Below are positions 1 through 7,603 of a stretch of DNA of 64,000 nt, piece by piece. Position 1 is the stretch's first letter. The number at the start of each line of letters is the position of its first letter. Under the pieces are notes generated by a model. The model did no database searches and was not told the DNA's origin. It saw nothing but the letters and a program-made list of their open reading frames with translations. This DNA is from Dysosmobacter segnis. Lineage in GTDB: Bacteria; Bacillota; Clostridia; Oscillospirales; Oscillospiraceae. Position numbers and translations under genes: made by a program. Location of the stretch: contig NZ_JACOQI010000010.1 in NCBI RefSeq assembly GCF_014297285.1, forward strand, positions 1 to 64,000, written 5' to 3'.

Positions 1-180
1 CGCAGAGGATCGTGGATGCAGATGACCGCCGCCAGTTCCCCATCGATGCAGAGATACAGGTGGGAATACGCGGCGGGCAGCGCGTCATATTTCTCCTGCT
101 CTCCCTCCGGGATACAGCAGCCCTCGTCCTCAAAGACAAAGTGGGCACTGCCGATGATGACCTTTTTGTCCTCTACCATA
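1..180 (-). pseudogene. Internal fragment of a heavy-metal P-type ATPase, cut by the window edge
   Basis: Read on the minus strand in the same frame as the hydrolase upstream, this stretch encodes KVIIGSAHFVFEDEGC, then an IPEGEQEKYDALP segment and AAVICIHDPL. These look like the ATP-binding domain of Firmicute heavy-metal P-type ATPases, after the phosphorylation-site region. No N-terminal metal-binding part, membrane segments or DKTGT motif precede it. Instead it follows directly on the C-terminus of an α/β hydrolase, so it is a 5'-truncated remnant joined by deletion or recombination. The sequence runs off the left edge, so the rest of the gene cannot be judged. Family assignment is from recalled motifs and is fairly firm; the exact junction (about 180) is approximate. 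Confidence 0.6.
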
Positions 181-941
181 ACGATTTGCTTTACCAGTGC
201 CGCCCACTGCTCCGGGTAACATGCCAGCAGTTCTTCATGCCGCAGCTCCTGTTCATGGATGACAGGATGGTCAAAATGCCGCAGGTAGCGGAGGCGTTAC
301 TTTTTGCCCATTTTCAGGGCGTAAAAAATATGAATTTCCGTACCGGGCACATTGATCTGATCCGGCAGCGGTGTAATGAGATCGGAGTAAAACTGGTTTT
401 TGCAGCTTTCCATGGTCACATAAGGCCGCCCGCCGCCCAACATGTCCATAAACGCCTGCACATAGGCTTCCGTCTGACCCATGCGTTTTTGAAGCTTTTT
501 TTGCAGGATACGGCTTTTGAACTTTCCATCCCGGATGAAGGGATAGAGCAGGGGCAGGAGCAGCGCCGTCTGTAATTTTGCGGCGGCAATCGGCGATTGA
601 TCCAGATCGGAGCTGCCCAAAATGCCATAATCCATGTGGATGTTTTGCCGCGCCGCCAGCAGGCCCACAAAAGACCCCCCCAGAGAACAGCCGTAAGCCC
701 CATGGATATGACCGCTGCAATGTTCCTTGATGTACGCTTCTATTTTCTCTGTTTCCTCAGGCATGGTCGGAAACTCTGTGTTTTCCGTCTCATCAAAGCC
801 GTCATAGCTGACGCAGAGTACTCGAAAATTCTTTTCCAGCAGCGGAATGACTCGCCCAAAATTGCCTTTCCAATGGCAGCAGGTTCCGGGCAGCAGCAAA
901 AGCGCCGGGGCGCTTTTTTTACCGAACTCGTAAACCTTCAT
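181..941 (-). pseudogene. α/β hydrolase interrupted by an in-frame TAA
   Basis: The open part (297-941) encodes 214 residues with an oxyanion-side LLLPGT segment near residue 17 and the nucleophile elbow GCSLGG (Ser86), typical of small α/β hydrolases. A TAA at 297-299 ends the frame, but translation beyond it in the same frame gives RLRYLRHF, HPVIHEQELRHEELL and PEQWAALVKQIV. This aligns with the C-terminus of the intact paralogue at 2504-3283, including the likely catalytic His. The stop therefore looks like a nonsense change (a TAC Tyr codon would restore the frame), removing the catalytic His. The start overlaps the preceding MBL-fold gene by ATGA, so it is the last gene of the operon. 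Annotation pipelines would probably call 297-941 as a 214-residue CDS. Confidence 0.65.
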
Positions 942-1801
942 CTTCCAACTCCCGCTAAGTATCTGCTTTTTGCTCTTTCTTCGGTATCATCCGATTCGTC
1001 ATAGGCATCGTATGGGGCGTTGGGATCATGGGCTTTTCTCCGAAAGGGGGAGCAAAGCTCATTTTTGTGTGCAAAAGCAAAGTCCATATTGTCCGTCCAG
1101 CCTGTGTGTCCGGTTATGAACAACGGATGTAAATCGCGCCCCCGCAGCTTTTCTTCCAGTGCAGTCAGAGATCGCACCGCCAGTTCATTATCCTCTGCCA
1201 AGGCGGAAATGAAGCTGTATCCGCCGTCCGCGCCGAACCAGATGGTGTCGCCGGTAAACAAGTAACGGTCATCGACAAGATACACCATATGTCCCCAAGT
1301 GTGGCCGGGAACGAGGAAGCATTCGATTTTGATGCCGTCAATGTTGATGACTTCCCCATCCTGAAGCAGCACTTTTTTGTTGTTGATCGTGACCTGCGGC
1401 AGCTTATAAAGATGATAGATGACCTTGCGGCGTACCTCTCCGGTCAGATAACGGTTTTCAACTTCACCGATGTACAGCGCTGCGTTTTGGAACAATCCGG
1501 GGCTGTCCGCTTCCACCGCGCCCACATGGTCGGTGTCCTGGTGGGTGATAAGAATGTGCTGAACCGACTGTGGGGCGATTCCCAACCAGCCCATTTTTTC
1601 CGCCAGCCGGTCATAGTTGTACCCGGCATCGATCATAATGACAGCATTGTCCTTGCAGTAGAAGAAGATATTTGCTACCCATTCCCGCACGCAGGCAACG
1701 TTTTTATCGATCCAGCCGGTGTTCAGAGGCTTGAAGATCTCCTTGCCCCGGTACATCCGGCTCATTGCTTTTCGTTGGAATTCCGTTGCTTTTTTCGACA
1801 T
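938..1801 (-). CDS. Metallo-β-lactamase-fold hydrolase
   Basis: This 287-residue protein has the MBL-fold metal-site motifs in order: THQDTDH near residues 86-92, PGHTWGH near 165-171, TGDTIW near 183 and a late TGHTGW. In the first motif the second His of HxHxDH is replaced by Asp; I recall this HxDxDH form in other Firmicute MBL-fold proteins, so the protein may still be active. There is no signal peptide, so it is probably cytoplasmic. Substrate unknown. It lies 9 bases after the methyltransferase gene and overlaps the next α/β hydrolase by four bases, so it is co-translated within the TetR-linked operon. Fold assignment is firm; the reaction is not. Confidence 0.85.
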   Translation of the reverse strand: MSKKATEFQRKAMSRMYRGKEIFKPLNTGWIDKNVACVREWVANIFFYCKDNAVIMIDAGYNYDRLAEKMGWLGIAPQSVQHILITHQDTDHVGAVEADSPGLFQNAALYIGEVENRYLTGEVRRKVIYHLYKLPQVTINNKKVLLQDGEVINIDGIKIECFLVPGHTWGHMVYLVDDRYLFTGDTIWFGADGGYSFISALAEDNELAVRSLTALEEKLRGRDLHPLFITGHTGWTDNMDFAFAHKNELCSPFRRKAHDPNAPYDAYDESDDTEERAKSRYLAGVGR

Positions 1802-1810
1802 GATCGCACC

Positions 1811-2419
1811 TCATTTTCGTGCCGTGACGCACAGCCAGCCTGCTTTATTCTTGTGTATCTGCACCTCGTGAAAGCCCGCCTGTTCCAGATATGCTTTCAG
1901 CTCGGTACCCTGATAAATGGTCATGCCGTTAATGATCTTCGTCCACTTCTCGTCCTTGTCTGTGTCGCCATTGCTCTCGTTGCAGATAAAAAATGTCCCG
2001 CCGGGCTTCAGTACCCGCCAGACCTCACGGAAGCACCGCAGCAGATCCGGCCAGAAATAGACGGTTTCAAAGGCCGTGACCGCATCAAACCAGTTATCCG
2101 CGAACATCATATCTGCCACGCTGCCTTGCAGAACGGCGCAGCGACCATCAGCGATGGCAGTCTCGTTGACCTTTTTGGTTTTCTCCACGCTGACGAGCGA
2201 ATAGTCGATGCCCTTGACGATACCCTGCGGGCATTTTTTCAGCAGCCGTCGGATATTTACCCCACCGCCGCAGCCGCAGTCAAGCACCTTATCGTCCGGA
2301 GCAAGCTCCAGAAAGCGAAGCCCCCACCGCGCCACAGGGCTGTGACTCAGGTTCATCATGACCACCATGAGTTTCCCGCCAAAGCCCGCAGGCTTGCGGG
2401 TATTCTCAAAAAAGGACAT
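1811..2419 (-). CDS. Class I SAM-dependent methyltransferase
   Basis: This 202-residue protein carries the Rossmann SAM-binding motif VLDCGCGGG near residues 45-53, the acidic GIDYS segment that ends strand 2, and a downstream FDAVTAFETVYFW motif. The WRVLKPGGTFFI segment is typical of Methyltransf_11/UbiE-like small-molecule methyltransferases. GGAGG lies 8-9 bases before the ATG. It sits between an α/β hydrolase and an MBL hydrolase in one minus-strand operon, suggesting work on a small metabolite or xenobiotic. The substrate cannot be read from sequence. Confidence 0.88.
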   Translation of the reverse strand: MSFFENTRKPAGFGGKLMVVMMNLSHSPVARWGLRFLELAPDDKVLDCGCGGGVNIRRLLKKCPQGIVKGIDYSLVSVEKTKKVNETAIADGRCAVLQGSVADMMFADNWFDAVTAFETVYFWPDLLRCFREVWRVLKPGGTFFICNESNGDTDKDEKWTKIINGMTIYQGTELKAYLEQAGFHEVQIHKNKAGWLCVTARK

Positions 2420-2503
2420 TGTAAAGCCTCCTTACGTTTTCTAATGGTGAGCCAGCCGGAGCGATTCCTCGCGGCGCTCGGATCATCCGGCGCCGATTCC
2501 GTT

Positions 2504-3283
2504 TCATCCCTCCGGCTTCAGGAATTTTTCCGCATAGTGATCGAACAGCTCCGGGTGCACCAAGACCAACTCTGCGTGGGCCATTTTGGGAATTCCGTGG
2601 ACCCGAATCTGCGGAAAATAATGCTTCATAAACCGAATATTGTACCTACGGTCTTTCTTTTCATCGCAGCCGTACCAATAGGTGATTTTTGTGCCGCATT
2701 CGGCAGGCACTTTCGGCAGAGCGTAATTGTTGGCAGACCAGAATATGTTTCGGATCGTCCGGTTCGAGAAGGTTTTGAGGTACCGCTCCATCGCATTATA
2801 CTCTTTCCTGCTGTCATGCCCCGGCGGAGTAAACCGTTCCGGCGGAAATGCCGCTTCCAGCACCTCACGGTTGCTTGCCACCGTTCTGAAGGACAACACA
2901 TCCCGCGCCAGCAGCAGCTTTCGCACCAGAAACGGCAGGCGATAGGGAGTCATACCGCCGTCAATGATTGCCCGGCCAACGGAAATTTCCCCCAAGGCCA
3001 GCAAACGGGTCAGACACGCACCACCCAGAGAGCAGCCGTAGGCAGCATCCAAATGGGAAATGCCGTGGACATTCAGATATTGGGTCACCTCGTCCACAGT
3101 CTGCTCCACGGAAGTAAAGTCTCCCGGATATTCCGGCTGGTGACCGTCGAACACCACCTGAAAAATATGCCACCTTTGGGACAGGACCGCAATGGTGTCC
3201 GCAAATGCCCATACGGGCTCTGCCGTGCAGGGAAAAAACAGCAGCGTTTCTCTATGCTCCCGTCCGCACTCCAAAATTTGCAC
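2504..3283 (-). CDS. α/β hydrolase, first gene of the TetR-linked operon
   Basis: This 259-residue protein has a nucleophile elbow GCSLGG (Ser85) and a late MAHAELV segment likely to hold the catalytic His. It starts at GTG, with GGAGGAG seven bases upstream. It is a clear paralogue of the broken hydrolase at the left edge, sharing the AYGCSLGG core and the C-terminal layout, which suggests duplication within the operon. No signal peptide is visible. Two palindromes upstream (3377-3396 and 3414-3433) are likely operator sites for the neighbouring TetR protein. Esterase or hydrolase activity is plausible; the substrate is unknown. Confidence 0.82.
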   Translation of the reverse strand: MQILECGREHRETLLFFPCTAEPVWAFADTIAVLSQRWHIFQVVFDGHQPEYPGDFTSVEQTVDEVTQYLNVHGISHLDAAYGCSLGGACLTRLLALGEISVGRAIIDGGMTPYRLPFLVRKLLLARDVLSFRTVASNREVLEAAFPPERFTPPGHDSRKEYNAMERYLKTFSNRTIRNIFWSANNYALPKVPAECGTKITYWYGCDEKKDRRYNIRFMKHYFPQIRVHGIPKMAHAELVLVHPELFDHYAEKFLKPEG

Positions 3284-3376
3284 CGTTTACTCCTCCTTCT
3301 TCACATATTCCGCATATGACCCGGCATTCCGATCCCGGAGGCCCTTGTGTTCTTGCATCGCTGTTATCCTCTTTCG

Positions 3377-3396
3377 TGGTTAGATTGGTCTAACCA
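3377..3396. promoter_or_regulatory. Putative TetR operator 1
   Basis: A perfect palindrome TGGTTAGA-TTGG-TCTAACCA lies between tetR and the hydrolase operon. A near copy lies at 3414-3433 with centres 37 bp apart. The palindrome size and place fit a TetR-family operator, but the -35/-10 boxes are not clear. Confidence 0.55.
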
Positions 3397-3413
3397 TCGC
3401 CCGTGAATTCACG

Positions 3414-3433
3414 CGATTAGAGGCGTCTAACCG
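3414..3433. promoter_or_regulatory. Putative TetR operator 2
   Basis: CGATTAGA-GGCG-TCTAACCG is an 8-4-8 palindrome with one mismatch. It shares its TTAGA/TCTAA arms with operator 1, so both are probably bound by the same dimeric repressor. Confidence 0.5.
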
Positions 3434-3442
3434 TCATGCCTT

Positions 3443-3468
3443 GAAAAAGCCGCAGTTCTGCGGCCTTT
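3443..3468 (-). terminator. Terminator after the first tetR gene
   Basis: On the minus strand GCCGCAG and CTGCGGC form a stem followed by TTTTTC just past the tetR stop. The loop is short. It would separate tetR from the operators and the hydrolase operon. Confidence 0.5.
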
Positions 3469-3472
3469 CGGC

Positions 3473-4051
3473 TTATTCAAATAGCTCCCTGCAAGCACCG
3501 TACACCAGTGCTTCCAGCACCTGCGGATACAATTCCCCGATCTGCTCCTTATGGGAAACTGTGAGGATCAGTCCCCGCACCGTCGCAGCGGCCAAAGAAG
3601 CGCCGCGCCTTGGCATCAAATCATATTTTTCAAAGAGCTGACGAATGTGCGTTTCGTCATCGTGGTAATGTTCCTCTTTGACGCCCTCCGGCAATCTCTG
3701 TAAAAGCAACTTGGCGTCATGTTCAATGAACGCCATGTCGCCAGTATCAGACAGCCTCCGGCAGACGGCCAGAACCGCCTCTGCCGCGCGCTCCGATGTT
3801 GGCAGGCCGCCATTTCTGCACAACGCTCGATCAGCCACCCCGTAAAGCTCGGAGTGGATACTTTCCAGAACTGCAAAGAATGCCATCTCCTTGGATTCGT
3901 AGAATTTATAGAACGAGCCCTTCGCAATGCCGACCGCCTTTGTCAGTTGATCCACTGAGGTTTTCTTCATCCCCAATGTGACGGCGCAGCGTCTTGTTTC
4001 CTTCAGCAACGCCTTGTGAAGCTGTTCTGCTTCATAGTCGGTAAAAGCCAA
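3473..4051 (-). CDS. TetR/AcrR-family transcriptional regulator
   Basis: This 192-residue protein has an N-terminal helix-turn-helix of TetR type: residues about 12-55 include TSVDQLTKAVGIAKGSFYKFYESKE, ending in the SFYKFYxSKE recognition region. The C-terminal half is an all-helical ligand/dimer domain without a recognisable ligand signature. The start is TTG, chosen because GGAGG lies ten bases upstream and no ATG fits. It is transcribed toward the hydrolase-methyltransferase operon with two palindromic operators in between, so it likely represses that operon. A 6-bp inverted repeat (ATGACC...GGTCAT, 4069-4094) just upstream could serve autoregulation. Confidence 0.9.
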   Translation of the reverse strand: MAFTDYEAEQLHKALLKETRRCAVTLGMKKTSVDQLTKAVGIAKGSFYKFYESKEMAFFAVLESIHSELYGVADRALCRNGGLPTSERAAEAVLAVCRRLSDTGDMAFIEHDAKLLLQRLPEGVKEEHYHDDETHIRQLFEKYDLMPRRGASLAAATVRGLILTVSHKEQIGELYPQVLEALVYGACRELFE

Positions 4052-4068
4052 GCTTGTTCAACCTCCAA

Positions 4069-4094
4069 ATGACCGTTTCGGTTCTTCTGGTCAT
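4069..4094. repeat. Inverted repeat upstream of the first tetR
   Basis: ATGACC and GGTCAT arms are separated by 14 bases directly upstream of the tetR ribosome binding site. It differs from the two operators downstream, so its role is uncertain. Confidence 0.35.
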
Positions 4095-4138
4095 GTTATA
4101 TCATGACTCTTTCCATTTTGCAAGAGATTTAAGGTATA

Positions 4139-4199
4139 AAACTTCATGCATGAATACCGCACCACAAAAATGCGCAAATGCCGGTGCATGAAGTTTTTG
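4139..4199. repeat. Long-loop inverted repeat and adjoining hairpin
   Basis: ACTTCATGCA and TGCATGAAGT form a 10-bp stem with a long loop, followed by TTTTTG. A second hairpin (CATTTCC...GGAAATG around CCCC/GGGG) follows at about 4207-4237. No gene lies in 4095-4411; these hairpins and the promoter at 4320 are all I see there. Confidence 0.4.
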
Positions 4200-4319
4200 T
4201 GCATCATTTCCGGCTGCCCCGCAGGGGCGAGGAAATGGCAGATTTGTCACAGCATCCGTGCTGTAGGCAAGAAGGCACCCTCTTTTCCATAGAATGCTCG
4301 AAAAGTGGGTTTCATTCAG

Positions 4320-4348
4320 TTTACACTTGCGGATAAAAACGGTATAAT
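4320..4348 (+). promoter_or_regulatory. Promoter ahead of the truncated regulator
   Basis: TTTACA (4320-4325), a 17-bp spacer and TATAAT (4343-4348) form a near-consensus σA promoter. It now reads only into a 38-residue remnant. Confidence 0.7.
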
Positions 4349-4411
4349 TACATACAAGTCGAAACCGTTATAGACAAAGGAATCTGTTGAAGCGCATCGG
4401 AGGGCGAAACC

Positions 4412-4528
4412 ATGCCGAAACCGAAATGGAATCTGAATACCATTTACATATCCGAGCGGCTGCAGGAGAGCCTGCGGCCCATCTCCCGCTGCGCCATGAA
4501 CACGGTGGTGGCGCCCATGGGCAGGTGA
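4412..4528 (+). pseudogene. N-terminal remnant of a MalT-like LuxR-family regulator
   Basis: A 38-residue frame begins with GGAGGG upstream and encodes MPKPKWNLNTIYISERLQ, then ESLRPISRCAMNTVVAPMGR, then a stop. This matches the start of MalT-type (STAND ATPase) LuxR regulators up to the point where the P-loop (G-Y-G-K-T) should follow. The remaining roughly 800 residues are missing. Promoter and RBS are intact, so a short peptide may still be made. Identification is by recalled family consensus. Confidence 0.55.
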
Positions 4529-4652
4529 AGGACAACGGACAGATCAACATGGCGCTGTGCTGCGATTTTCGGTGCGGCACATCTTACTGTGTCACTTCAA
4601 TCCTTTCGCTGACGCTTGTTGTGCGCTGTGATTCAAAAAATTCAACCAGGTC

Positions 4653-4704
4653 TTGACAGGTAATCACTCGGTAACTATAATAGAAGTTACCGAGTGGTTA
4701 CCTG
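4653..4704 (+). promoter_or_regulatory. Consensus promoter inside a large TetR operator
   Basis: TTGACA (4653-4658), exactly 17 bp and TATAAT (4676-4681) form a perfect σA promoter. It overlaps a 20-bp inverted repeat (4657-4676 and 4685-4704, one mismatch, 8-bp centre) built on GGTAAC/GTTACC words. Binding by the following TetR protein would cover both boxes, so strong repression with autoregulation is expected. Confidence 0.85.
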
Positions 4705-4719
4705 TCTGGGAGGAATATT

Positions 4720-5349
4720 ATGGCTGGAGATACGAAAGAACGAATTTTGGAAACAGCGCTGGAATTGTTTGCGCAGAACGGCTACCTTGGGACATCTATG
4801 AATGATATTGCCCAGCAGTTAGGATTCACAAAAGCCGCCCTGTATAAGCACTATACCAGCAAACAGGAGATTTTGGACAGGATTGTAGAACACATGAATG
4901 AGATGGACTATGAACGTGCGGAAAGCTATGAAATGCCGGAGACAGAGCCAGACGGCTTCGCGGAGGCGTATCTGAACACGCCGATTCAAAAGATCCGCGC
5001 ATACAGCATGGCGCAGTTCGACCATTGGACGAAGGAACCGTTTTCCTCTAATTTCCGTAAGATGCTGACACTGGAGCAATACCGTGATCCCAAGCTGGCG
5101 CAGCTCCATCACGACTACTTGGCGGGTGGGCCTCTGGAGTACATGGCGGCAATTTTTCGTAAGCTGACAGATACTGACGAAGCCGCCATGCAGCTGGCGC
5201 TGGAATTCTATGGGCCAATGTACCTCCTCTACAGCGTCTACGACGGTGCGCAGGATAAAGATTCCGTTGCTCCTTTGCTGGATGCGCATATTGAGCGGTT
5301 CATTGCCAAGGTCGAATCCTGTTACAGAAAGGACAGGGAGACGATATGA
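4720..5349 (+). CDS. TetR/AcrR-family transcriptional regulator
   Basis: This 209-residue protein has an N-terminal TetR helix-turn-helix: RILETALELFAQNGY, then TSMNDIAQQLGFTKAALYKH and YTSKQEIL, within residues 8-52. The C-terminal part is helical, aromatic and Met rich. GGGAGG lies 6-7 bases before the ATG. Its promoter lies inside a large inverted repeat, so autorepression is very likely. Its stop overlaps the start of the KTR zinc-ribbon gene (ATGA), and this TetR-KTR pair is familiar to me from mobile elements of gut Firmicutes. The inducing ligand is unknown. Confidence 0.93.
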   Translation: MAGDTKERILETALELFAQNGYLGTSMNDIAQQLGFTKAALYKHYTSKQEILDRIVEHMNEMDYERAESYEMPETEPDGFAEAYLNTPIQKIRAYSMAQFDHWTKEPFSSNFRKMLTLEQYRDPKLAQLHHDYLAGGPLEYMAAIFRKLTDTDEAAMQLALEFYGPMYLLYSVYDGAQDKDSVAPLLDAHIERFIAKVESCYRKDRETI

Positions 5350-5528
5350 AGGAACATGAAGAGAAAAAACAGTGGGTTTTATGCCCTTGGTGCGGCTCGA
5401 AAACGCGGCTGCAAATATTTCGGGAAACTGAGTTGAAAGACTTTCCTTTGTTCTGCCCAAAGTGCAGACACGAAAGCATCATCAACGCAAAGAATTTCAC
5501 GATTGAGACGAAAGAAGCCAGACGCTAA
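5346..5528 (+). CDS. Cysteine-rich KTR-domain zinc-ribbon protein
   Basis: This 60-residue protein has two Cys pairs, VLCPWCGSKTRLQIF and FCPKCRHESIINAK, that would bind one zinc as a ribbon. The KTR triplet after the first pair defines the family. It overlaps the tetR stop by four bases and is followed by a strong terminator, so it is the second gene of a two-gene operon. Function of the family is not known to me; a nucleic-acid or protein-binding accessory role is a guess. Often linked to integrative elements, which fits this region. Confidence 0.8.
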   Translation: MKEHEEKKQWVLCPWCGSKTRLQIFRETELKDFPLFCPKCRHESIINAKNFTIETKEARR

Positions 5529-5577
5529 GACGCAGTGCTGATCGCAAAGCCGATCATGCGCTGCGTCTCACTTTTTT
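5529..5577 (+). terminator. Terminator of the tetR-KTR operon
   Basis: GACGCAG pairs with CTGCGTC, extended by an inner TGATCG/CGATCA stem, and is followed by a T run at 5572-5577. Confidence 0.85.
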
Positions 5578-5592
5578 GAGAGGAATGTTTCT

Positions 5593-6099
5593 ATGAACGC
5601 AATTATTTACACCACCAATACCGGCAGCACAGAGCATTATGCTAAGTTGCTGGCGCAGAAAACCGGACTTCCTGTGTATTCCCTTGCAGAAGCGAAGAAA
5701 CGGGTCTTTGCCGGAGCGGAGGTTATCTACCTTGGCTGGATCATGGCAGGCTCTGTCAAGGGCTATGCCGAGGCCGCAAAGCGTTACCAGGTACGCACCG
5801 TCTGCGGTGTCGGCATGGGGCAAACCGGAACGCAAACGGACAACACGCGGAAAAAGTCGGCGATCTCTGCTGACATTCCGCTGTTCACCCTGCAAGGGAA
5901 CTTTGATGTCAAAAAGCTGCACGGCGTCTACCGCCTTATGATGGAGATCATGGTCAAAACGGCAGGCAAGGGCCTTGCCGAAAAGAAAGACCGCACACCG
6001 GAGGAGGACGATATGCTGGATATGATGCTCCATGGCGGTGAGCGGGTTAAGGAGGAAAATCTCGGCGCTGTTCTCGATTGGTACAATACACAGCGATAA
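5593..6099 (+). CDS. Flavodoxin-domain protein
   Basis: This 168-residue protein begins with a β1-phosphate-loop sequence IIYTTNTGSTEHYAKLLA, the FMN phosphate-binding loop of the flavodoxin fold. A YLGWIMAGSVKGY strand-loop follows near residue 46. The length and the HemG/protoporphyrinogen-oxidase-like look of the middle part suggest a flavodoxin-domain oxidoreductase with FMN. GAGAGG lies upstream of the ATG. It begins a new run of co-directional genes after a terminator, spaced 12-15 bases from the next gene. The electron partner is unknown. Confidence 0.78.
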   Translation: MNAIIYTTNTGSTEHYAKLLAQKTGLPVYSLAEAKKRVFAGAEVIYLGWIMAGSVKGYAEAAKRYQVRTVCGVGMGQTGTQTDNTRKKSAISADIPLFTLQGNFDVKKLHGVYRLMMEIMVKTAGKGLAEKKDRTPEEDDMLDMMLHGGERVKEENLGAVLDWYNTQR

Positions 6100-6111
6100 G
6101 AATGGGAGGGA

Positions 6112-6336
6112 ATGATGATGATGATGTGTCCGAAATGCGGAAAAGAAATGAGAAACGGCTATCTGTTCAGCAGTAAGGATGGCGCGTTCAGCTTTGCAAA
6201 CGAAGTGCCGAGTGCCTTGGAAAACGCCAAAAACACGGAGGAATTTGTAAAACTCACCGGGTTGAAGGTCGGCGGTCGCACCAGCGTGGAGGCCTGCTGC
6301 TGTGATGCGTGCAGAACGATCATGATTCAGTATTGA
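6112..6336 (+). CDS. Small zinc-ribbon protein (PF20097-like)
   Basis: This 74-residue protein has CPKCGKEM near the N-terminus and CCCDACRT near the C-terminus, two paired Cys clusters that would make one zinc ribbon. The layout recalls the PF20097/DUF6487 family. Five consecutive ATG codons follow GGGAGG, so the exact start is ambiguous; the later ones have better spacing. It is followed within 14 bases by a membrane protein gene in the same operon. Function unknown. Confidence 0.65.
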   Translation: MMMMMCPKCGKEMRNGYLFSSKDGAFSFANEVPSALENAKNTEEFVKLTGLKVGGRTSVEACCCDACRTIMIQY

Positions 6337-6350
6337 GAGGTGCAGTGAGA

Positions 6351-6761
6351 ATGAAACTCTATTTTGGAAATGCCGTTGCTACGGCGACAACTTTGATGAT
6401 CCTTGCCCTGCTGGGCTTTATCGGCTGGTCGGTTTGGGGCCGCGCAGTTATTCAGTATTGGGGACGCAGAAGTGTGCTTCTGCTTGTTTTTGGACTTGTG
6501 ATCTGCTGCTTTGCGGCGGCGCGGGACGGGTTATATAAAACGATTCAGAATGCCATTGACGGAAGCTGCGCACCGGGACTGTTTCCACTGGTCAGCATTC
6601 CCACCATCGTCGGCTGTGTCGGTGCGCTGCTGATTATCATTGCCGCCATTGCCACGCCGATTGCCAAAACGCAGCACGCGCGAGAGATATGGTTCTATAT
6701 GATGTCGGGCGGCGCTGTACTGAAAATCGTGACGATGGAGATCGCACGAATCATTCTCTGA
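6351..6761 (+). CDS. Small multi-pass membrane protein
   Basis: A 136-residue protein with about four hydrophobic segments: residues 10-30, 43-60, 77-103 and 113-135. I chose ATG 6351 because GAGAGG lies nine to ten bases upstream; the open frame extends back to 6309 without an RBS. I do not recognise the family. It follows the zinc-ribbon gene and precedes an α/β hydrolase after a 66-base gap. Confidence 0.6.
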   Translation: MKLYFGNAVATATTLMILALLGFIGWSVWGRAVIQYWGRRSVLLLVFGLVICCFAAARDGLYKTIQNAIDGSCAPGLFPLVSIPTIVGCVGALLIIIAAIATPIAKTQHAREIWFYMMSGGAVLKIVTMEIARIIL

Positions 6762-6827
6762 AGGGAAAAGGCAGCACATTTTGACGGCGAGATTCCGCTG
6801 TTTTGAGAAAGGATTCATGAGGATAAA

Positions 6828-7445
6828 ATGAAAGATTTAATAGTATATGTTCACGGAAAGGGCGGCTCGGCGCAGGAAGCCGAGCACTATAAATCGCTAT
6901 TTCCGAAGGACGAAGTAATTGGGTTTGATTACCATTCCCAAACACCTTGGGAAGCAAAGAAAGAGTTTCTTGCGTTTTTTACCGAGCAGAGAGGCCGGTG
7001 TGAGCACCTCACCTTGGTTGCCAACAGCATCGGAGCTTTCTTTACGCTGTCCTCGCTGGATGAAACACTGGTTGACCGGGCTTATTTCATCTCTCCGATT
7101 GTGGATATGGAAAACTTGATTTGCAATATGATGCAATGGTCGAATGTAACCAAACAGGAGCTTGCCGAGAAACGGGAAATCGCCACGAATTTCGGAGAAA
7201 CGCTGTCATGGGAGTATCTTTGCTATGTGCGCAAGCACCCGATTATCTGGAATGTCCCTACCTGTATTCTCTACGGCGAGCATGACAACCTGACATCCAT
7301 TGAAACGGTATCTGCATTTGCCAAACTGCACCATGCTGATCTGACCGTCATACCCGGTGGCGAGCATTGGTTCCATACCGACGAACAGATGCAGTTTCTG
7401 GACAAATGGATCAGAGAGCGCAGCTTGAACGATGTCTGCGGCTGA
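6828..7445 (+). CDS. Small α/β hydrolase
   Basis: This 205-residue protein opens with VYVHGKGGSAQEAEHY, a typical oxyanion-hole HGxGG loop. It has ANSIGA as a variant nucleophile elbow near residue 66, a GEHDNL acid motif near 150 and GGEHWFH near 177 holding the catalytic His. The elbow has Asn where most families have Gly, as in some RBBP9/YdeN-like hydrolases. Cytoplasmic; substrate unknown. Just after its stop the sequence holds a ClpP remnant. Confidence 0.78.
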   Translation: MKDLIVYVHGKGGSAQEAEHYKSLFPKDEVIGFDYHSQTPWEAKKEFLAFFTEQRGRCEHLTLVANSIGAFFTLSSLDETLVDRAYFISPIVDMENLICNMMQWSNVTKQELAEKREIATNFGETLSWEYLCYVRKHPIIWNVPTCILYGEHDNLTSIETVSAFAKLHHADLTVIPGGEHWFHTDEQMQFLDKWIRERSLNDVCG

Positions 7446-7532
7446 TGATACTTAACGGCGTGAACGATGAAACAAGAATAAAAGTAAGCGGGAGGCAGCG
7501 GGAATGGAGCTTCAGGAACTGCACTCATACAT

Positions 7533-7592
7533 ATGTCGGCAGAAAAAGCCCTTGCTTACGGGCTGATCGACAAAATTGTTGACAAGAGATAA
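7533..7592 (+). pseudogene. C-terminal remnant of ClpP
   Basis: ATG 7533 opens a 19-residue frame MSAEKALAYGLIDKIVDKR. The MSAxEAxxYGLIDK segment is the well-known C-terminal part of the ClpP protease. The catalytic triad and most of the protein are missing, and upstream sequence in this frame has no ClpP similarity. It is a leftover of a lost copy, not the chromosomal clpP. Confidence 0.6.
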
Positions 7593-7603
7593 GGAGAACC
7601 ACC

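Noticed and set aside
4529..4656. Continuation of the truncated MalT frame as a gene
   Set aside because: Reading on in any frame gives no MalT similarity; one frame (DNGQINMALCCDFRCGTSYC) looks odd but has no start and no family that I recognise.
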